Assembly (NCBI GenBank): GCA_029891345.1
Contig: CM057000.1
Coordinates: forward strand, 124,605,838 to 124,669,837
Length of the DNA: 64,000 nucleotides
Direction of reading: 5' to 3'
From: Dryococelus australis
Taxonomy: Eukaryota > Arthropoda > Insecta > Phasmatodea > Phasmatidae
Shown here in pieces: positions 33,735 to 46,479 of the stretch (positions are counted from its first letter, which is position 1; each line of letters starts with the position of its first letter). Position numbers and translations under genes: made by a program. The notes beneath the pieces were generated by a model that was not told where the DNA came from, did no database searches, and saw only the letters and a program-made list of their open reading frames with translations.

Positions 33735-33998
33735 GGTGCAAGAGTGTGCTAAGGATTTTTCTTTCATTTATTTTGGCGGACGAGGGGTCGAGGAGAGGTC
33801 CTCACTCTATTAGGTCTGGCGTTGTACTGATGTGTGATGTGTTGGGGAAGGGGGTATATATGTGATGAGGTTGGTGCAAGTGTGTGCTAAGGGTGTTAAT
33901 TTTTTTTCTTTTTTGGTTGTAAACATGATGGTACATCCTCACCCTCGGAGGTCTGACGTACTGAGGTGTGATGTGTTGGGGAAGGGGTGTATATAGGT
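33735..33998 (+). repeat. Two-copy tandem repeat, period about 132-138 bp
   Basis: GGTGCAAGAGTGTGCTAAGG...GATGTGTTGGGGAAGGGGG (33737-33865) is repeated as GGTGCAAGTGTGTGCTAAGG...GATGTGTTGGGGAAGGGG (33871-33988). The copies are separated by a few bases and differ in the middle. Confidence 0.8.
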
Positions 33999-34949
33999 AT
34001 TGTGTAATATAAATTTTTAGTGGTATTGAGTTCCTTCCAATATGGCAGGCAACTGAGGTAACTGCGTATTTCTGGGAAATGAAACCATTAGGAAATACGT
34101 AATGAATTAAACGAAAAGAGAGGTGAATACGATTTACATCAGTTTCTTAACCCGTCCTGTATGTTAGTAACGTCAAACAAGAGAGACTCGTGGAAAAAAA
34201 GAAGATATTAAGAACAATTGACGGTCAAATACACAACGACTGTTTAAAATTTCAGTTAAAACGAACGTAACTATGTGACTATCCTTGTGTAAACATAATC
34301 TATTGCCATTGCTTCTAAGTTTGCTTTGTAAACACAGTACTTGTTTACAATATTCGTGAGTGTACTATAATTTTGTACAAAATACTATAATCTTCATCTT
34401 CAGGTACTGCATTTTTAACTTCCACAGTTTCCATCCCTGGGCGGCAGCCCGCCGCAATGTTTCAGTAGTCGCCTCTTGGTTACCGCATAGGACTGTTGTG
34501 CCGCGCGCCCTCCCCGAATACTTCATCGCTTCAGTACTAATCATGTAACTTACAATAGCTTTAACTTAATTAACTGACACATCTTGTTTATTTCTAGCCC
34601 GGGGAGTGCATCGTTCCACAACCTGATCCATTTGTACATGGCCGGGACGTGATCACTTAATTTTCACGTAGGCATTTTGCCGCCTTTTCCGTTATCAGTG
34701 TGTACTCCACTTTAGCGGAGCAAGTTTTGTAAGTGATTTTATTGTAGGTATAAGGAAATAAATATTCATGTTGTGAATTGTCGGACTATGATTATTTCTT
34801 CCGTCACCTCTTGACCGCGTAACTCGTTTGAATATTTTCACAAGGCGTAAGGCAGCCTATAACAGCCCAGGAGTGAGCACGGATGTATGGGAATAGCCCA
34901 AATAATTCCCACTTGACGAGGCATTGGATATGGATATTGGGATAACAGT
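33999..34949. other. Unassigned; 34430-34860 could be LTR sequence
   Basis: The interval 34430-34860 is somewhat GC-richer, contains AATAAA at 34760 and lies directly before a gypsy integrase tail. That would fit a solo or rearranged LTR, but I cannot define TG..CA ends or a second copy. Confidence 0.3.
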
Positions 34950-35517
34950 TACAACTTCAACTACAAGATTGGCAGGAGAGCAAGGGAATACAGACAGCAC
35001 CACGAAGGTTTGTCATGCAGAATCTGGTATATGCTCAAAATTGGGGATGTGGACAGAAATGGCTAGAAGCAATCATTGTTGAGGTGACAGGGCCAGCATC
35101 ATATACAGTTTTAACAAGTGAGGTTTAAGACTTCGACGACACATTGATCATAGCTACATGTAAGATATTCATCTGCTGCAGAAACCATCGATGCCCCTTG
35201 TAATCCACTGGGAAGTGATGTTGGCATGTCCCCAGGTGTCGAAGTTACTCCGCAAGCCAAGGATTCTACAGAAGCACCAGTAAGAGTGTGGCATGTTATT
35301 GGAATCTCTCCAGATGCCGGTGTTTCCCTGGAAGCACCAACGAGGTTGCGAAGTCAATCCTCATTTTCACATCGGGTTGCAGAAGGTCCATTGCGAGACC
35401 AGTCACTACCAAACCCCAATGAGGAGGCAGGTTTCAAGGTTTTCAGTCCACCTCGAAATCTACTGGACCAGGATGTGCCACATGTCAAACTGAATGACAG
35501 GCGCATAGGCAGTCTGT
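34950..35517 (+). pseudogene. Ty3/gypsy-type integrase C-terminal fragment
   Basis: The plus frame at 35009-35125 reads NLVYAQNWGCGQKWLEAIIV and then EVTGPASYTV, followed after a one-frame shift by LRRHIDH. This is the C-terminal GPY/F-type module of gypsy retrotransposon integrases, which binds target chromatin or DNA. The preceding segment APRRFVMQ fits the end of the catalytic core region. Downstream a Pro/Ser/Arg-rich frame (35226-35519, 97 codons) fits the tail that follows this module in many gypsy elements. Reverse transcriptase, RNase H and the integrase catalytic core are absent. Dead fragment. Confidence 0.78.
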
Positions 35518-36245
35518 AAAACCAGATTGGAAAGAGGACTTCGTAATGTAGTGGTGGGGTGTTGTGTACTGAACAAATGCAGATTTAAATTGTAATGTGG
35601 GCCAGGTATTAATGTGGGGGGGGGGGGGAGGAGCATCGCGTATTGAGCAAAATAGGTAGTTACAGAGTTGGCAGCAGTGAGTATTGTCCACTGATAAAAC
35701 AGTTGATATGTGTGGTTGCATGCCATGTTTGTTTTGGTTCCATAACAAGAAACAAGCTGCAGTAGGTTTTGGAAACAACAGTACAGAGTTGTGAGAGTAA
35801 TGTATCGTGATTAAACTACGAGTGTTGCAGTACAGTTCCGTGTTATTATTTAACAGTACGAAACCTTCGGGATCTTTGTACGGCCTACCATGGAATTCCG
35901 GCAATACCATCCCCGTGGGTATTCCGGGACTGGATATCAGGTTCAAAGGCCTGTGGGTGTGGTACCTCCGGCACACCTCGCATTGATAGACCGGACCTGG
36001 GTTTGTTACCCATTCGTCAGCCCATCCTACGCACCTGTGGTGGTATCCTGTGACAGAGGATACACAGATCATGTGTTGCCCTTCGACCTGCGCATTTGTG
36101 CCATTCGCATATTCTCACATGGGCTAACCTACACTCCTGGCACCTAAATTCCAGCCATCAGTGTACCTAGGGGAGTACTCCCATCCTAGGCACCTGTAGT
36201 GATACTGTCGGCGACAATACATGCAGGGTATGACGTTCATGCCTG
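35485..36245 (-). pseudogene. Cys/His-rich, gag-like retroelement remnant
   Basis: The minus-strand frame 35485-36072 (195 codons) opens with YHHRCVGWADEW, then YQCEVCRRYH, and leads to LPEFHGRPYKDPEGFV, the 'P-x-F-x-G-x-x-x-x-D-P' block found near the start of insect gypsy-type Gag capsid domains. Upstream in a shifted frame a second similar module, MYCRRQYHYRCLGWEYSP, precedes WNL.CQEC, so the Cys/His module (C-x2-C...H-x2-C...C-x2-C, PHD-like spacing) appears twice. After residue about 75 the frame loses any Gag resemblance. It runs opposite to the neighbouring integrase fragment, so the two are not one intact element. Confidence 0.5.
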
Positions 36246-36462
36246 TTTTTAGACATGACGGTATGGAACATTGTTAGGTCTGGGTCTCTTCGGAGTTAGT
36301 TTCTGCTACTTCGAACATTTGGTCGTGTAATCGTTCTCCGGAGCTATACATGACTCGGGTTAGTTGAGCGCCACGCTGTGTTATATCGATTCCCCGAAGT
36401 CGATAGCATTGCTCCTCTACAAGGAGTCTTACGTGAACCAAGAAGGGGGAGGGGTCTGTCTA

Positions 36463-36745
36463 GGTCCCAGCTCCCATGGCTTAACTATATGGAGCTTTAC
36501 GCCCCACGTTGGGCGCTAATAGACGAAAGTCAATTGCGACCAACGTGGCTGGTATGGAGTAGGGGGGGGGGAGGTGACTGGCATGGTCCCAGCTTCCAAG
36601 GCTGATCTATGTGGAGCTGTACACCCCACGTTGGGGTCAACTGCGATCAACATGGTTCATATGTAGTGGGGGGGGGGGGGTGGCATGGTCCCAGCTCTCA
36701 ACGCTTAACTATATGGAGCTGTTCACCCCACGTTGGTTGGATGCC
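36463..36745. repeat. Three-copy tandem repeat containing a primer-binding-site-like sequence
   Basis: Units at about 36463, 36582 and 36685 each contain GGTCCCAGCTYCCAAGGCTT-like sequence, then TATATGGAGCT and CCCCACGTTGG. The first reads, on the minus strand, TAGCGCCCAACGTGGGGC, close to the tRNA primer-binding site common just downstream of 5' LTRs. It lies upstream of the gag-like remnant in the same orientation. Poly-G runs (about 36564-36572, 36667-36679) separate the units. Confidence 0.65.
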
Positions 36746-39010
36746 AATTGATGCACTTCCGTTGCTAGTCGTAGGTTCACTGCTGCTGCACTCCATTCCT
36801 TGGCCCTCCCTTCTCTCTCTCTCTCTCACGCTCGCTGACGAGTCAACTTCCTATTCGTTCCTTTCCTACCTAGGTGGAAGCGGGGAGGGGAAGGAGGAAA
36901 AAATAAATATTGTTACTCTAAAGTTTAATTTAAAGCAAGTGCTGATTTCCCTCCAATCAGATGCAAGGAACCCTTTGCTGGAGAATTAGAGTTCGGTGAG
37001 TGTTTTGCCTGGTGGGTCGGAGTTTGGTCCACGTACGGGCACTTGCTGGGGGGTACCGCTTAACAGAAGTGCGATTGGAATTCTGGGGGAGGGGGGGAGG
37101 AGGGGAGAATTAAACCCAAGGGTGAGCGTGACTGTTAATGTATCCCTCTTGCGGAGCACACCCTTTCTCATGGTGAAGGCTGCCAAAATCCGAGACACCA
37201 GCTATCCAAAATAAATCAAACTATGACTTATGAAAGATGAGTATGTCCGCGTACATGAAATGTAATGAGCTGATCCTCCTTCGCATGCTTCCTACTCAGT
37301 GTACCATTTGCAATGTAAGTACCCAAGAGGAGACTGTCTCGTGGGCTTGCATGGTGGAATGTACGTGTGGTTTAGGGGAGCTGTCTGGCGTTTCAGCACA
37401 GTTGAGGGTGGAATAGTAATTTTAACTATCTTCCCAACAGCGGGGCGGATGGTACAAGCCGTTACTGGTGGACTATCAACGGCGAGGGGCGGGGTAGGTT
37501 GTTTTGGTACAGGTGTGGGCTTCGGCAGGTAGTAATAACTAACGAATTCGTAACTAGGCCACGACCAGCAGATATCCCGACCGGAGTCGAGTTCGCAAGC
37601 TATGACGGGTGAGATTGGGTGTGGTCCTGGTGCGGAGACCTCAGGTACTGGCAATGGGGGCAAATTATCCGGGACTGTGGTGGTTTATTAGAGCTAGATA
37701 ATTCCCTGTGGAGTGCCTGTCGGGCCTGGCGACGGTGTCCACCTCCCTTCTTCATAATTCGGATACCGAGACCAAATTGCTAACATAATTCAATAAAATT
37801 AAAATACACTAAGCTCTCTCACTGTGTCAACAACTCTTAACACCTCCCCATACCATCAATTGTAGTACTTCAGGGAATGACATCTCGGTCACTCAGAGAC
37901 CCTACCGATGAGAACGAAGGGCTAGAGTTGGAATGCGTCTGCAGGCAGGTGTGGGTGTCCCGGACTCGCCCAGGTACCAGAGTATGTCCTCACGTACTAG
38001 AGATCTTTTCAGACCCAGTGATACTGAGGGGTTCGACCCACTCGCACTTGGTCCGCAGAGAGAAATTTAAAATTTACGTTGAGCCAAAATATTTAAAGCA
38101 ATCCTTGCGTCAAAAAGAAAGAGTCAAAGATAAATTGACAAGGTCAACAATGTTAAATATTTTATGTCGCGTTTATTTCACTTTTGTGTGAACACTGGAG
38201 AATCTGGTTTTTTCATAAACTAATGAAGTTTATAATTTACTTCATTCGACACCAGGTGAAGGCAAACCTAGTTATTTTGAATTTCCAAAAATTTTATCGC
38301 TTTTACAGCCAGGTATTTTGACAGAGGGGTGAGTTAGGACGTCGTGACGGCCTGCTACCATGGAGTCGAGGAAGATCGAGGTAGGTGGTGCAGGGTGCGG
38401 ACGTCGTGGTTACTTCTTAAGCACTTGCTGCTGGAGCTGGAGTGAGCTTTCGCAAGCTGCAGGCTGGAAGAGGTAGAGGTCATTTCAGACCCACTAACCA
38501 TTGAGGTCGGCAGGCCGACGAACTCTGGCAAAGAGCGTTTAGAAGGTTCATTATATAGTGCAAATTTCATCTTGGTGGTTCTCCCAGGAGTGCAGGGGCT
38601 GTAAGACTCTCGACACGGGCTGGTTATCTTTGGTAGCGCGCAGCGTTGCACATTTATTATCGCTTCGGGTGGAGGCTGACGACAGGTTTACATCCTCTGC
38701 CCGAGGCTCGGCGGCTGCGACGTCACTGGGCGCAGTGTTGCTGCGATCCTGTGGTGACTTCGTTAACATTCTTATCTGAGTTGGCTGGTCCGTGGCTCGT
38801 CGGGTAAAACAATTTTAGGTCGAGGGGGTGGCGACCGAATGCCAGAGTCTGGGCGAGCAGTACAATCTCATAATTAATGGTGCTAATTATGTCCGTATCT
38901 GTAGTTGTCCAGCGCTTGGAATCATGTCTGCCACTTTGGACTTGCCCCACTCTTCTCAGCACTCGCTGATGGAGCGAAGTCGGCCCGTAGAGTAAGCAGT
39001 GTGGCATGCA
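36746..39010 (-). other. GC-richer island with fragmented minus-strand frames
   Basis: Frames at 37292-37663 (Pro-rich, 123 codons, with IICPHCQ in an adjacent frame), 38355-38651, 38551-38769 and 38723-39007 follow one another on the minus strand in GC-richer DNA. SLPEFVGLPTS at about 38510 faintly recalls the Gag-like LPEFHGRP of the neighbouring remnant. I cannot identify a protein. The island is best seen as decayed retroelement sequence, or possibly exons of an unknown gene. Plus-strand ORFs here (36996-37214, 37299-37532, 37877-38191) look incidental. Confidence 0.3.
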
Positions 39011-39403
39011 TCAAACTCTTGAGATGGAAAAAGGAATCCTCATACCCGCAGGGGCTAAGGGATATGCAGCACGTCAGATATTTCTTGTAAAGCATTGAAA
39101 GTCTGGAGTTTGGAGCCCTAGATGGGGAGGGGTCTGTGGTGGTCTAGAAGCCGGACGACTTACCTCCAACAAAGCAAATTGAGTTAAATTCCCAATACGG
39201 TCATACAGATTTTCACATCTGAATGAAGTGCTAGAGGCTGCAGTAACCTGGCAGGTTTTCTTATGGTGCTGCCATTTCCTTGCCCTTGCAGTCCACTGTT
39301 ACTCTATCTTCATCTCATCTGACCCTCACTGGTGCTTAAGACTTCTCTTTAAAGTGCCAATCAAAACCTTCAATTCAACTCAAGTTGGGGAGCTAGAAAA
39401 ATA

Positions 39404-39804
39404 CAGTAAAACATCACTATAAAGGATCCTATTACAAAGGATAGTTGATTCATACAGCTCGCACGCCAGAAAGCACAGTCATTGTTTGAAATTCCACAAA
39501 TGGTTGCTTGATGCCAGCACCTGCAGCGAGTTATTCAGTTCAGTATTCGTCAATTATTGGTCGCACCTGCACGCTACCATTTTCCATCAACTAACCTTTG
39601 AACCATGTCGTTACATAAGCTTAGTGTAGGTCAGAAACGAAAACATTAATGTCTTAAGTCTTCATGATGAATTAACTACTGTACTTTCATTAATCTACAC
39701 CCTTCAGCATTACACCCCTATAAGAATTATTTGTTAAAAACCTGACTTTCGTTACAACAGATAACCTTTCAGCCCAATTAGTCCATTCTAGTGAGGTTCT
39801 ACTG
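39404..39804. mobile_element. pogo/Tigger-like MITE (401 bp, TA target duplication)
   Basis: Ends CAGTAAAACATCACTATAAA (left) and, on the minus strand, CAGTAGAACCTCACTAGAAT (right), with TA at 39402-39403 and 39805-39806. CAGTRRAAC with TA duplication is the signature of pogo/Tigger elements. There is no transposase. Confidence 0.82.
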
Positions 39805-39806
39805 TA

Positions 39807-42769
39807 CAAGGTAATTTAAGTAACCTCACACCTACCCGTCCTACAACTTATGCTGGCACACTGCCCAAGACGGATTCATTTCTACTCGGCATGGTATGTG
39901 TGGAACTCTCATTTAAGAATTTGAAGGCCACCCATACACGAGCAGTGTACGAGTGTATACTTAAGTTCACATTATTGATCAGGGTCAGCACCCCCAAGTC
40001 ACCAACACCTAACACGCCACAAGTTAACCCTTCTCATTGTCTCTCCTCTCAATGTGAGAAGAACCCTCACATAAGTTGGCCCAGAACTTGTGTGCATTTC
40101 CTTAAGGTGACTCCATAGCTGAGTGATTGACTTGTGTAGTACATAAGTTGGCATCCGAGGCGTGAACCCTCATCTCACCGACCATTGCCGATACGGTGCA
40201 ATGCCAACAGTCTAGGTACAGGTTGGGACCAAATCCTTTTACCGAGTGGTTGAGTGTTTGGGACTCGGAACTCTCGCTCGAGCTTCGTCCCCTTGCACTC
40301 TCCGACGTGCTTCAAGACTTTAATATACTTAAGTTAGTTTTGTATGTGGCATGTTACCACACAGTGATCACTAAAACTGCATTTATTCATGGTGCACATA
40401 CTCTATACTCTTATACTTTTCTTCCATAAAAGAAACAGCATGGAACAAGACATCTTCACCCGTTTTCAAAACATGCCATTCTGTTAACCATAAAAAATAT
40501 TTGAGAATATAATTTATAGTCATACAGAAATTTTCTACTTCACAAATATTTTCTCTTTTATATCTTTGAAAAATAAATATTAATGTATTTGCTACACACC
40601 TCAAAAAAGTTTAGCACTAATGATCATTATTTCATTTCTTACGCGAGAGACAATGTGAAAATTGTGAGAATTTTAGATTAGCCGCCAAATAAGTTTTTTT
40701 GTTTGTTCTATTACTGTTGCAGTGTAGCGCCATATTTATTGTCGTGGTTTTTCAGTTATTGTTTTGCAGCCATGCCGTGGTGTACACATGTGCGATCACT
40801 CCACAGATATATGTACAGCTAATGATAGTTGGTTGTCTTGTTTGCATAACCAATTAACACTAGGTTGGCCCAAGAGCAAGTATGGGATGGAAAAAACCAC
40901 AGTCTGCACAACACACCACATGAGATTGTCGAATGATTTTGTAACACACCTGCACTGTTACAGCGAGTATCCTTCATGTAGATACAAACAATTGCAGGTG
41001 TGCAAAACTTTTTTTGAGGTGTGTATATATTTGAAAAACAAAAACTCAGGATGGAAATCATGGGGAACAATAAGAGACAATTATGTAACACATGACTGAC
41101 TATTTTATTATCAGTGAACAAATGTTATGCAAGAAAATATAGGGTTGATCAACAACAGAACTTAGCACACATGAGCGGCAGGGGAGAATGTACGTACTTC
41201 TCCATAAATATCTGCAAACGAATAACATCACACAAGAAGTTCCTTAAAAAGTCTGGCGACACATCAGTCTCAAGTTACAACATTTCTAACAAAATTTTCA
41301 CTTTCATCACAACACACGCACACAATATTACCATAATGTTTTTGAAAGCATAAGGGCAAATATTACTTGTGCAACATGAGATGCACAAAATAAATAAATA
41401 TTATCACAGCTTTCACTCAAACAGGTATCTTTTCAAAATGATTATATTTTTCCCCCACTTTTCACGTCGAAAAATGCATTTTAATAATTATTTTGTACCA
41501 AGTGTTTTGCACAAAAACTTCTTTAAATACACAAATCTTATAATACATGTAAACTTAATACTAACAAGGCAAAGATACCATATTTACCAGAGCATATAAT
41601 AAAAAATAAAAGATTTAATTACTTGTTAGTATTGCTACTAGGTTGAATCAACAATACTATCACACAGTGCACGTCACTCTCAGCAGCCCAGGTTTTTTTT
41701 AAAAGCTTTGAGAGATATTTTCCACTCAACACTTAACCACCTCGTAAACAACCTCTATTCATATAACCGCAGCACTTCCTATTCATGCAGAAAATTCAAG
41801 ACACAGCTAAAATTTGTTTTGGTAGTCTATTGGAAATTGGTTAGCATTGAGCAATTTTCTAAATGCCAATGCCAAATACTGTACCAATGTTACAATATCA
41901 ATGCTTTGCTACAATCATGATGTAAAAATTAATCATACCTAAGATTAATTTTTTCTTATTGCAGGTAAGAACAAATCTAGAACAGAACATGTGTGTTTCT
42001 AATAATTACATCACTTCACTTAAATGATGAACCATCAAAGTTATTGTGTTGTTAGTTCTCTTTCCTCCTCCTCCCCCTCCCATCCCTATTTTTATAAAGC
42101 AAGAGGGTGAACATAATTTTACGCAACACACTGGAATACCAAAAATTACTACTACGTAATGAGTAAAACATTTAAACACCTGTTTTCACTGAAATGGTAA
42201 GTACATTTTATAACGACTTCCAGATGTAGCTATTTTGATGCCGCTTTGGGACACCGAGAGGTTATTTTACACGATATGCCAACCCACCAAGTGTGTGTGT
42301 ATGCAATTAAAGACAGTTATATAAACATACATGAAGAAACTTTGGTTGCACGTGTTTAATTAGGTTTGATACTGTATTACAATAGAGGGGTTGATAGCAA
42401 AAATGGGATTAGTACAAAAAAAGTGACTTTTCCAGTGTTAATATTGCAAAAATTTTTTTAAACATGGGTGTGTATCCAAACAGATTAAGCTATCAATTGC
42501 AATAGCAAATAAGGTTTCCTTTTCCTGAAATTAATCGTATTATTTTTGACTTATCTGCTTTTTGTTGAATATAGCTTGTTTGCTGACAAAAGGGTGTTAT
42601 ATGAAATTAAAAAAAAAGCTACATATAACTGGATGATATATTTACCAACTAGAAAACATCACATGGCATTCCATGTTTGTAAGGTTATGTTATGCAAGGT
42701 ATTTTGGTGAGAATAAATCAAAGACTGAACCTGTTACACGAACTATATGTCGACACCATAAACAGCTCA
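39807..42769. other. AT-rich, low-repeat sequence; possible 3' UTR or intergenic
   Basis: No coding signal. Near 40110-40290 two weak tRNA-like words occur (TAGCTGAGTGATT and TACCGAGTGGTTGAGTG), possibly SINE debris. If the exon at 42770 is real, its 3' UTR would extend leftward into this region. Confidence 0.35.
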
Positions 42770-42987
42770 CTAATCGCAACCACTGCTATTATCATAATCG
42801 TCGTAGTCATCATCCTTAAATTCACTGTCTCTGTTGTTGCTACCATTCCCTGGTTCTCCAAAACCATCATCCTCGTAGAAGCTTTCCAAGTAATCTATTA
42901 GTTTGGAGAGATCTTTTACTTCAGCAGGCTTCATCCCGGGGTTGTGGTGGTACAAGGTAGGAATTTCCAAATAGTGTGCAAGTGGTT
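42770..42987 (-). CDS. Candidate terminal exon with acidic tail, unrecognised protein
   Basis: A minus-strand frame opens after a TGA, with an AG acceptor-like site at 42988-42989 (TTGAG|AACC), and ends at TAG (42770). It gives LAHYLEIPTLYHHNPGMK, then PAEVKDLSKLIDYLESFYED, and finishes in an acidic Asp/Tyr-rich tail (FKDDDYDDYDNSSGCD). Amphipathic helices followed by an acidic terminus are typical of a genuine protein end and unlike the surrounding AT-rich noise. There is no good start codon, so it would be an internal or final exon. The polypyrimidine tract before the acceptor is poor. I do not recognise the family. Upstream exons would lie to the right. Confidence 0.38.
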
Positions 42988-42989
42988 CT

Positions 42990-45900
42990 CAACATTGTAC
43001 AATATGTGTATTCCATAGATCGTTATATAGGTTTTTGATTCAGTGAGTTTGTTCTTTTATTACCTACACCACGCCTGCCTCCTTCAACTGTTATCTAGGT
43101 TTAGATGTTTTCGGGGAAAAATGGATCAGTTGCTACTTTCGTATCTTCAAAGTCATTATATCTCATATAGAGAGAATGAAGTTGGATGTTCCCTCGCAAT
43201 ACTAATGACTATCCCAAATCACTACTAGTAACTCTGTAGATATTCTATTTTTCTTTTGGCTGATTAAAGTAAACTCTTGATCATTTGGCATGTACCATGA
43301 ACTCTTACAGGGAAAATGTAGTTACCTTGTCACACAGTTTCAACAGATGGACTGGGCTGTACATAAACTGTATTATTGTCCTATTCTTGTTTTGTCCCAG
43401 GCACCCATCCGTCATTAATACTAGTTAATTTATTTTGTCCTCTCTGGAATGGTTTATGTAACCTAGAAGCATAGCTGTTACTTCGTTTGGTCCACTTTTA
43501 CCCACATATTCACAGTAACGATATATTGTGGCCAAATCATCACCCAGGTGTGTATTGCAAAAATGTACCATAGTTGCTGGCTATAAAACATGTTCCATGT
43601 TATAGGAGGGCGAAGAAGGTTCTGCGTGAAGTCGAATGACAAGAATAGTATGCTTTCTTGTATTGCTCTATGTGCAATTCCTATTTTCACCTCAGTAAGC
43701 ATCAGCTTTCTTTAGGTGTGGGTTTTCTCTACCTTTAGCCTTTGACTTCCCTTCTGTGTGTCACTGCTTTCCTTTTTGTTCAGTAATATTACAAAAACTA
43801 AGTATTTGCAGATCTAGGGAAACCACAATGGAAAGTAACAGTCTTAAAAACTGAGCAGTAGGCTTTAAATGAAACAATGATGTGATATTCATGAAGAAAC
43901 AGTTTGTGCATCTCAGATAGTGTTACAGTAAATACTCAGGGAGATATCTCCAGTCTGGGTTATCATATAACAAATAATGTGATTTCCTAGCCTGATATGA
44001 GTTGATGACATTCAATGAGGTGTATCACAGCATATATCATCTTGGTTGGCCAGTTCTCGTGACTACATTGGTGCTCTGGAGATCAGCACTCGTGACGAGA
44101 CTCTGCTGCAGTCTAGTGACTATGTATCATTGAGAGACGTGCATCTTGTTCGTACGTGACCAATCAAACACTTTGTCCATTGAAAACAACATTTTGCAAT
44201 ACAGAAGACTTATCCAAAAACACACAGCCAAATTAAAAAACAATGCAGGCTAACCACAATATAGAATACACTTACAGAGAATATATTTACTTTTTTAAAA
44301 AATTGAACTGCCTTAAGAACGTAATCAGTCTGGCCAGAAATGTTACTATCTTCGAGAACGCTCTGCAGGTATGCAGGGTCATTAATATTTACACAAAAAC
44401 ATTTATTTAATAAAGATGACCAGTTTTTGTTAGAATGGCAATGGACATATTCGCATCTTGAAGAAACACCATATTTTCGAACAATGTTTTCAGTTGTCCA
44501 AGATGTGATTTTGCAGAAAAAAAATTAAACAGCATCACGCACCTCTTAATGCAGCATAAGTAGCCATTGTAATATATAAAAAAAAAATTGGATTGTTGGA
44601 CTAATCCAGGGTTTTGTAATGAACACCTAAATACTGAAAGCTTAATATGCGGAGAAAATCATTTTCCTGACAGTCTACAAGCCATTCTGACGCATTCTCT
44701 ATTTCATACTTACAAGGGCTGAGTACTCTATATTAGCTACAATTGCACCAACGTTATAATTGTAGGATTAGAAAAAATGTTAATAATTCATTGAGTAAAA
44801 TACTTTTATTTACACATTAAAAAATTTGAACCATGCACGTGTTTAAAAATCTGAACCATGCATGCTTTTCAAAATCAGAACAATTCAAACATTTAATTAA
44901 ATGTTTTTTTTTTATGGGGACACAATGTTGAAAGGAAACACGAGCAATGTAGGACCTAACTCCGTTAAGATAAAAAAATTTTTTTCTCGTAACAACCTCA
45001 GAACGGTAAAATGTAAAGTTAACATCAGTGATATTGAATTATGGTACAAAAAATCATTAATGCCAATAATGTTTGAAAACATACATTGCTACTCAGCAAA
45101 ATTAATATACACATATTTGTCTTGTTCTTCACAATAGTAATCCCCTTTTTTATTCGAGTACCAATTCATAAAATTATGGTGGCCAAGTTGCAAAAAGGTC
45201 TGGAAGCAAAAAACTACTAAAAACCAAAATATAAGCCAAAAAAATCCTTAAGAAAATGGTTTTATTTAGCAGCGTTTTGAATCTTTCAACTTCATAAAAC
45301 CGTAACTCAAAACCTTACTGGGTTGCGGGTGTAGAGCAAGTCAACAAATACTACTACGTACTGCATACCATATTTATGGAAGAATACAATTGTTAAGCAT
45401 ACATCTTTCACCCTTTCTTTATTCCTAGGATAAAGTAACCTAGGTGGGTGATCGATTGGTTAAACTTCGCACTGTATGAGAACTCATGTGAAAGTAATAT
45501 AGTTAAATTTCAATGAACTTGCAGTACAAATTCTAAAAAAATTTTACCAAAAGAAATGTTCCTTTGTGTGTGCATGTGTATGCACATGTGTGTGTGTGTG
45601 TGTACACGCACATGTTTTTTTACAACTGATTATTTCCCAAAACTCCTTTCAAAATCACTTAACAAGCGGTTCACTGATACGTACACACCATGTATGACAG
45701 TCTGATCCCGAAGTCTTTTTTTGACATGTTTCTACTGGCACACGAAGCTGTAAGTCTGCTGCTCACGGTGGTTTCTAAAATGGTGTCAAGTGGGTCACAT
45801 GCTAACGTAGAGCGAAATGTACATGGACGAGAAGAGAATTGTTTAAAAGGTCTTTAATTACCTTTCCTAGCAGCATTTGATGCTGCCTTTGAAACAACTA

Positions 45901-46084
45901 GCTGTACTAGCAGCTGAAATGTTTTATCTGTGGTATTTTCAGTGTGCAGAAGGTAGTTGGTCATAGTAACACTTCAAAGTTGCACAATGCATTCTGCAAA
46001 TGCAGTTACTGTATAAATCAAGAGGTGTTAGAAGACAATAAGATTTGCAAAATGAACAGCAATGAATATAGCGATCCAGACGGG

Positions 46085-46142
<58 letters not shown>

Positions 46143-46479
46143 ATCTGGCTGTCAAACCCTTATTGGAAATACACTAGAATTACAAGTTAGAAATCTTAAT
46201 GATTATGTTAATTGTGTGGTTTATTTTACGAGAGAATTCATTCAAAACAAGTGTACTTACCAAAAAAAAAAAATGTGAATTGCACACAATCAAACTATCT
46301 CCTGTCTTACCCCTACAGAAAGGATGAAAGCACTTACCTGCAAGGCAGTAGCCGTGCACGAGGCTGTGCTCTCATGCTTTAGTACTGACCAAATTTCCAT
46401 ACATTTTGCAAAATATTTTCTTTAAAGTTTAAAATCTAAAGTATTGTTGACTCGACATCTTCAATTAACAATGCAATAT
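42990..46479. other. AT-rich, low-repeat sequence, nothing recognised
   Basis: Only short ORFs are present (43478-43702, 44340-44528, 44901-45137, 45944-46177, the last running into a TA tract). It could be intron. Confidence 0.4.
46087..46140. repeat. (TA)27 microsatellite
   Basis: Uninterrupted alternating A/T. Confidence 0.96.

Noticed and set aside
34430-34945. Solo LTR before the gypsy integrase tail
   Set aside because: No TG..CA boundaries, no second copy and no target duplication could be defined. Mentioned only as a possibility.
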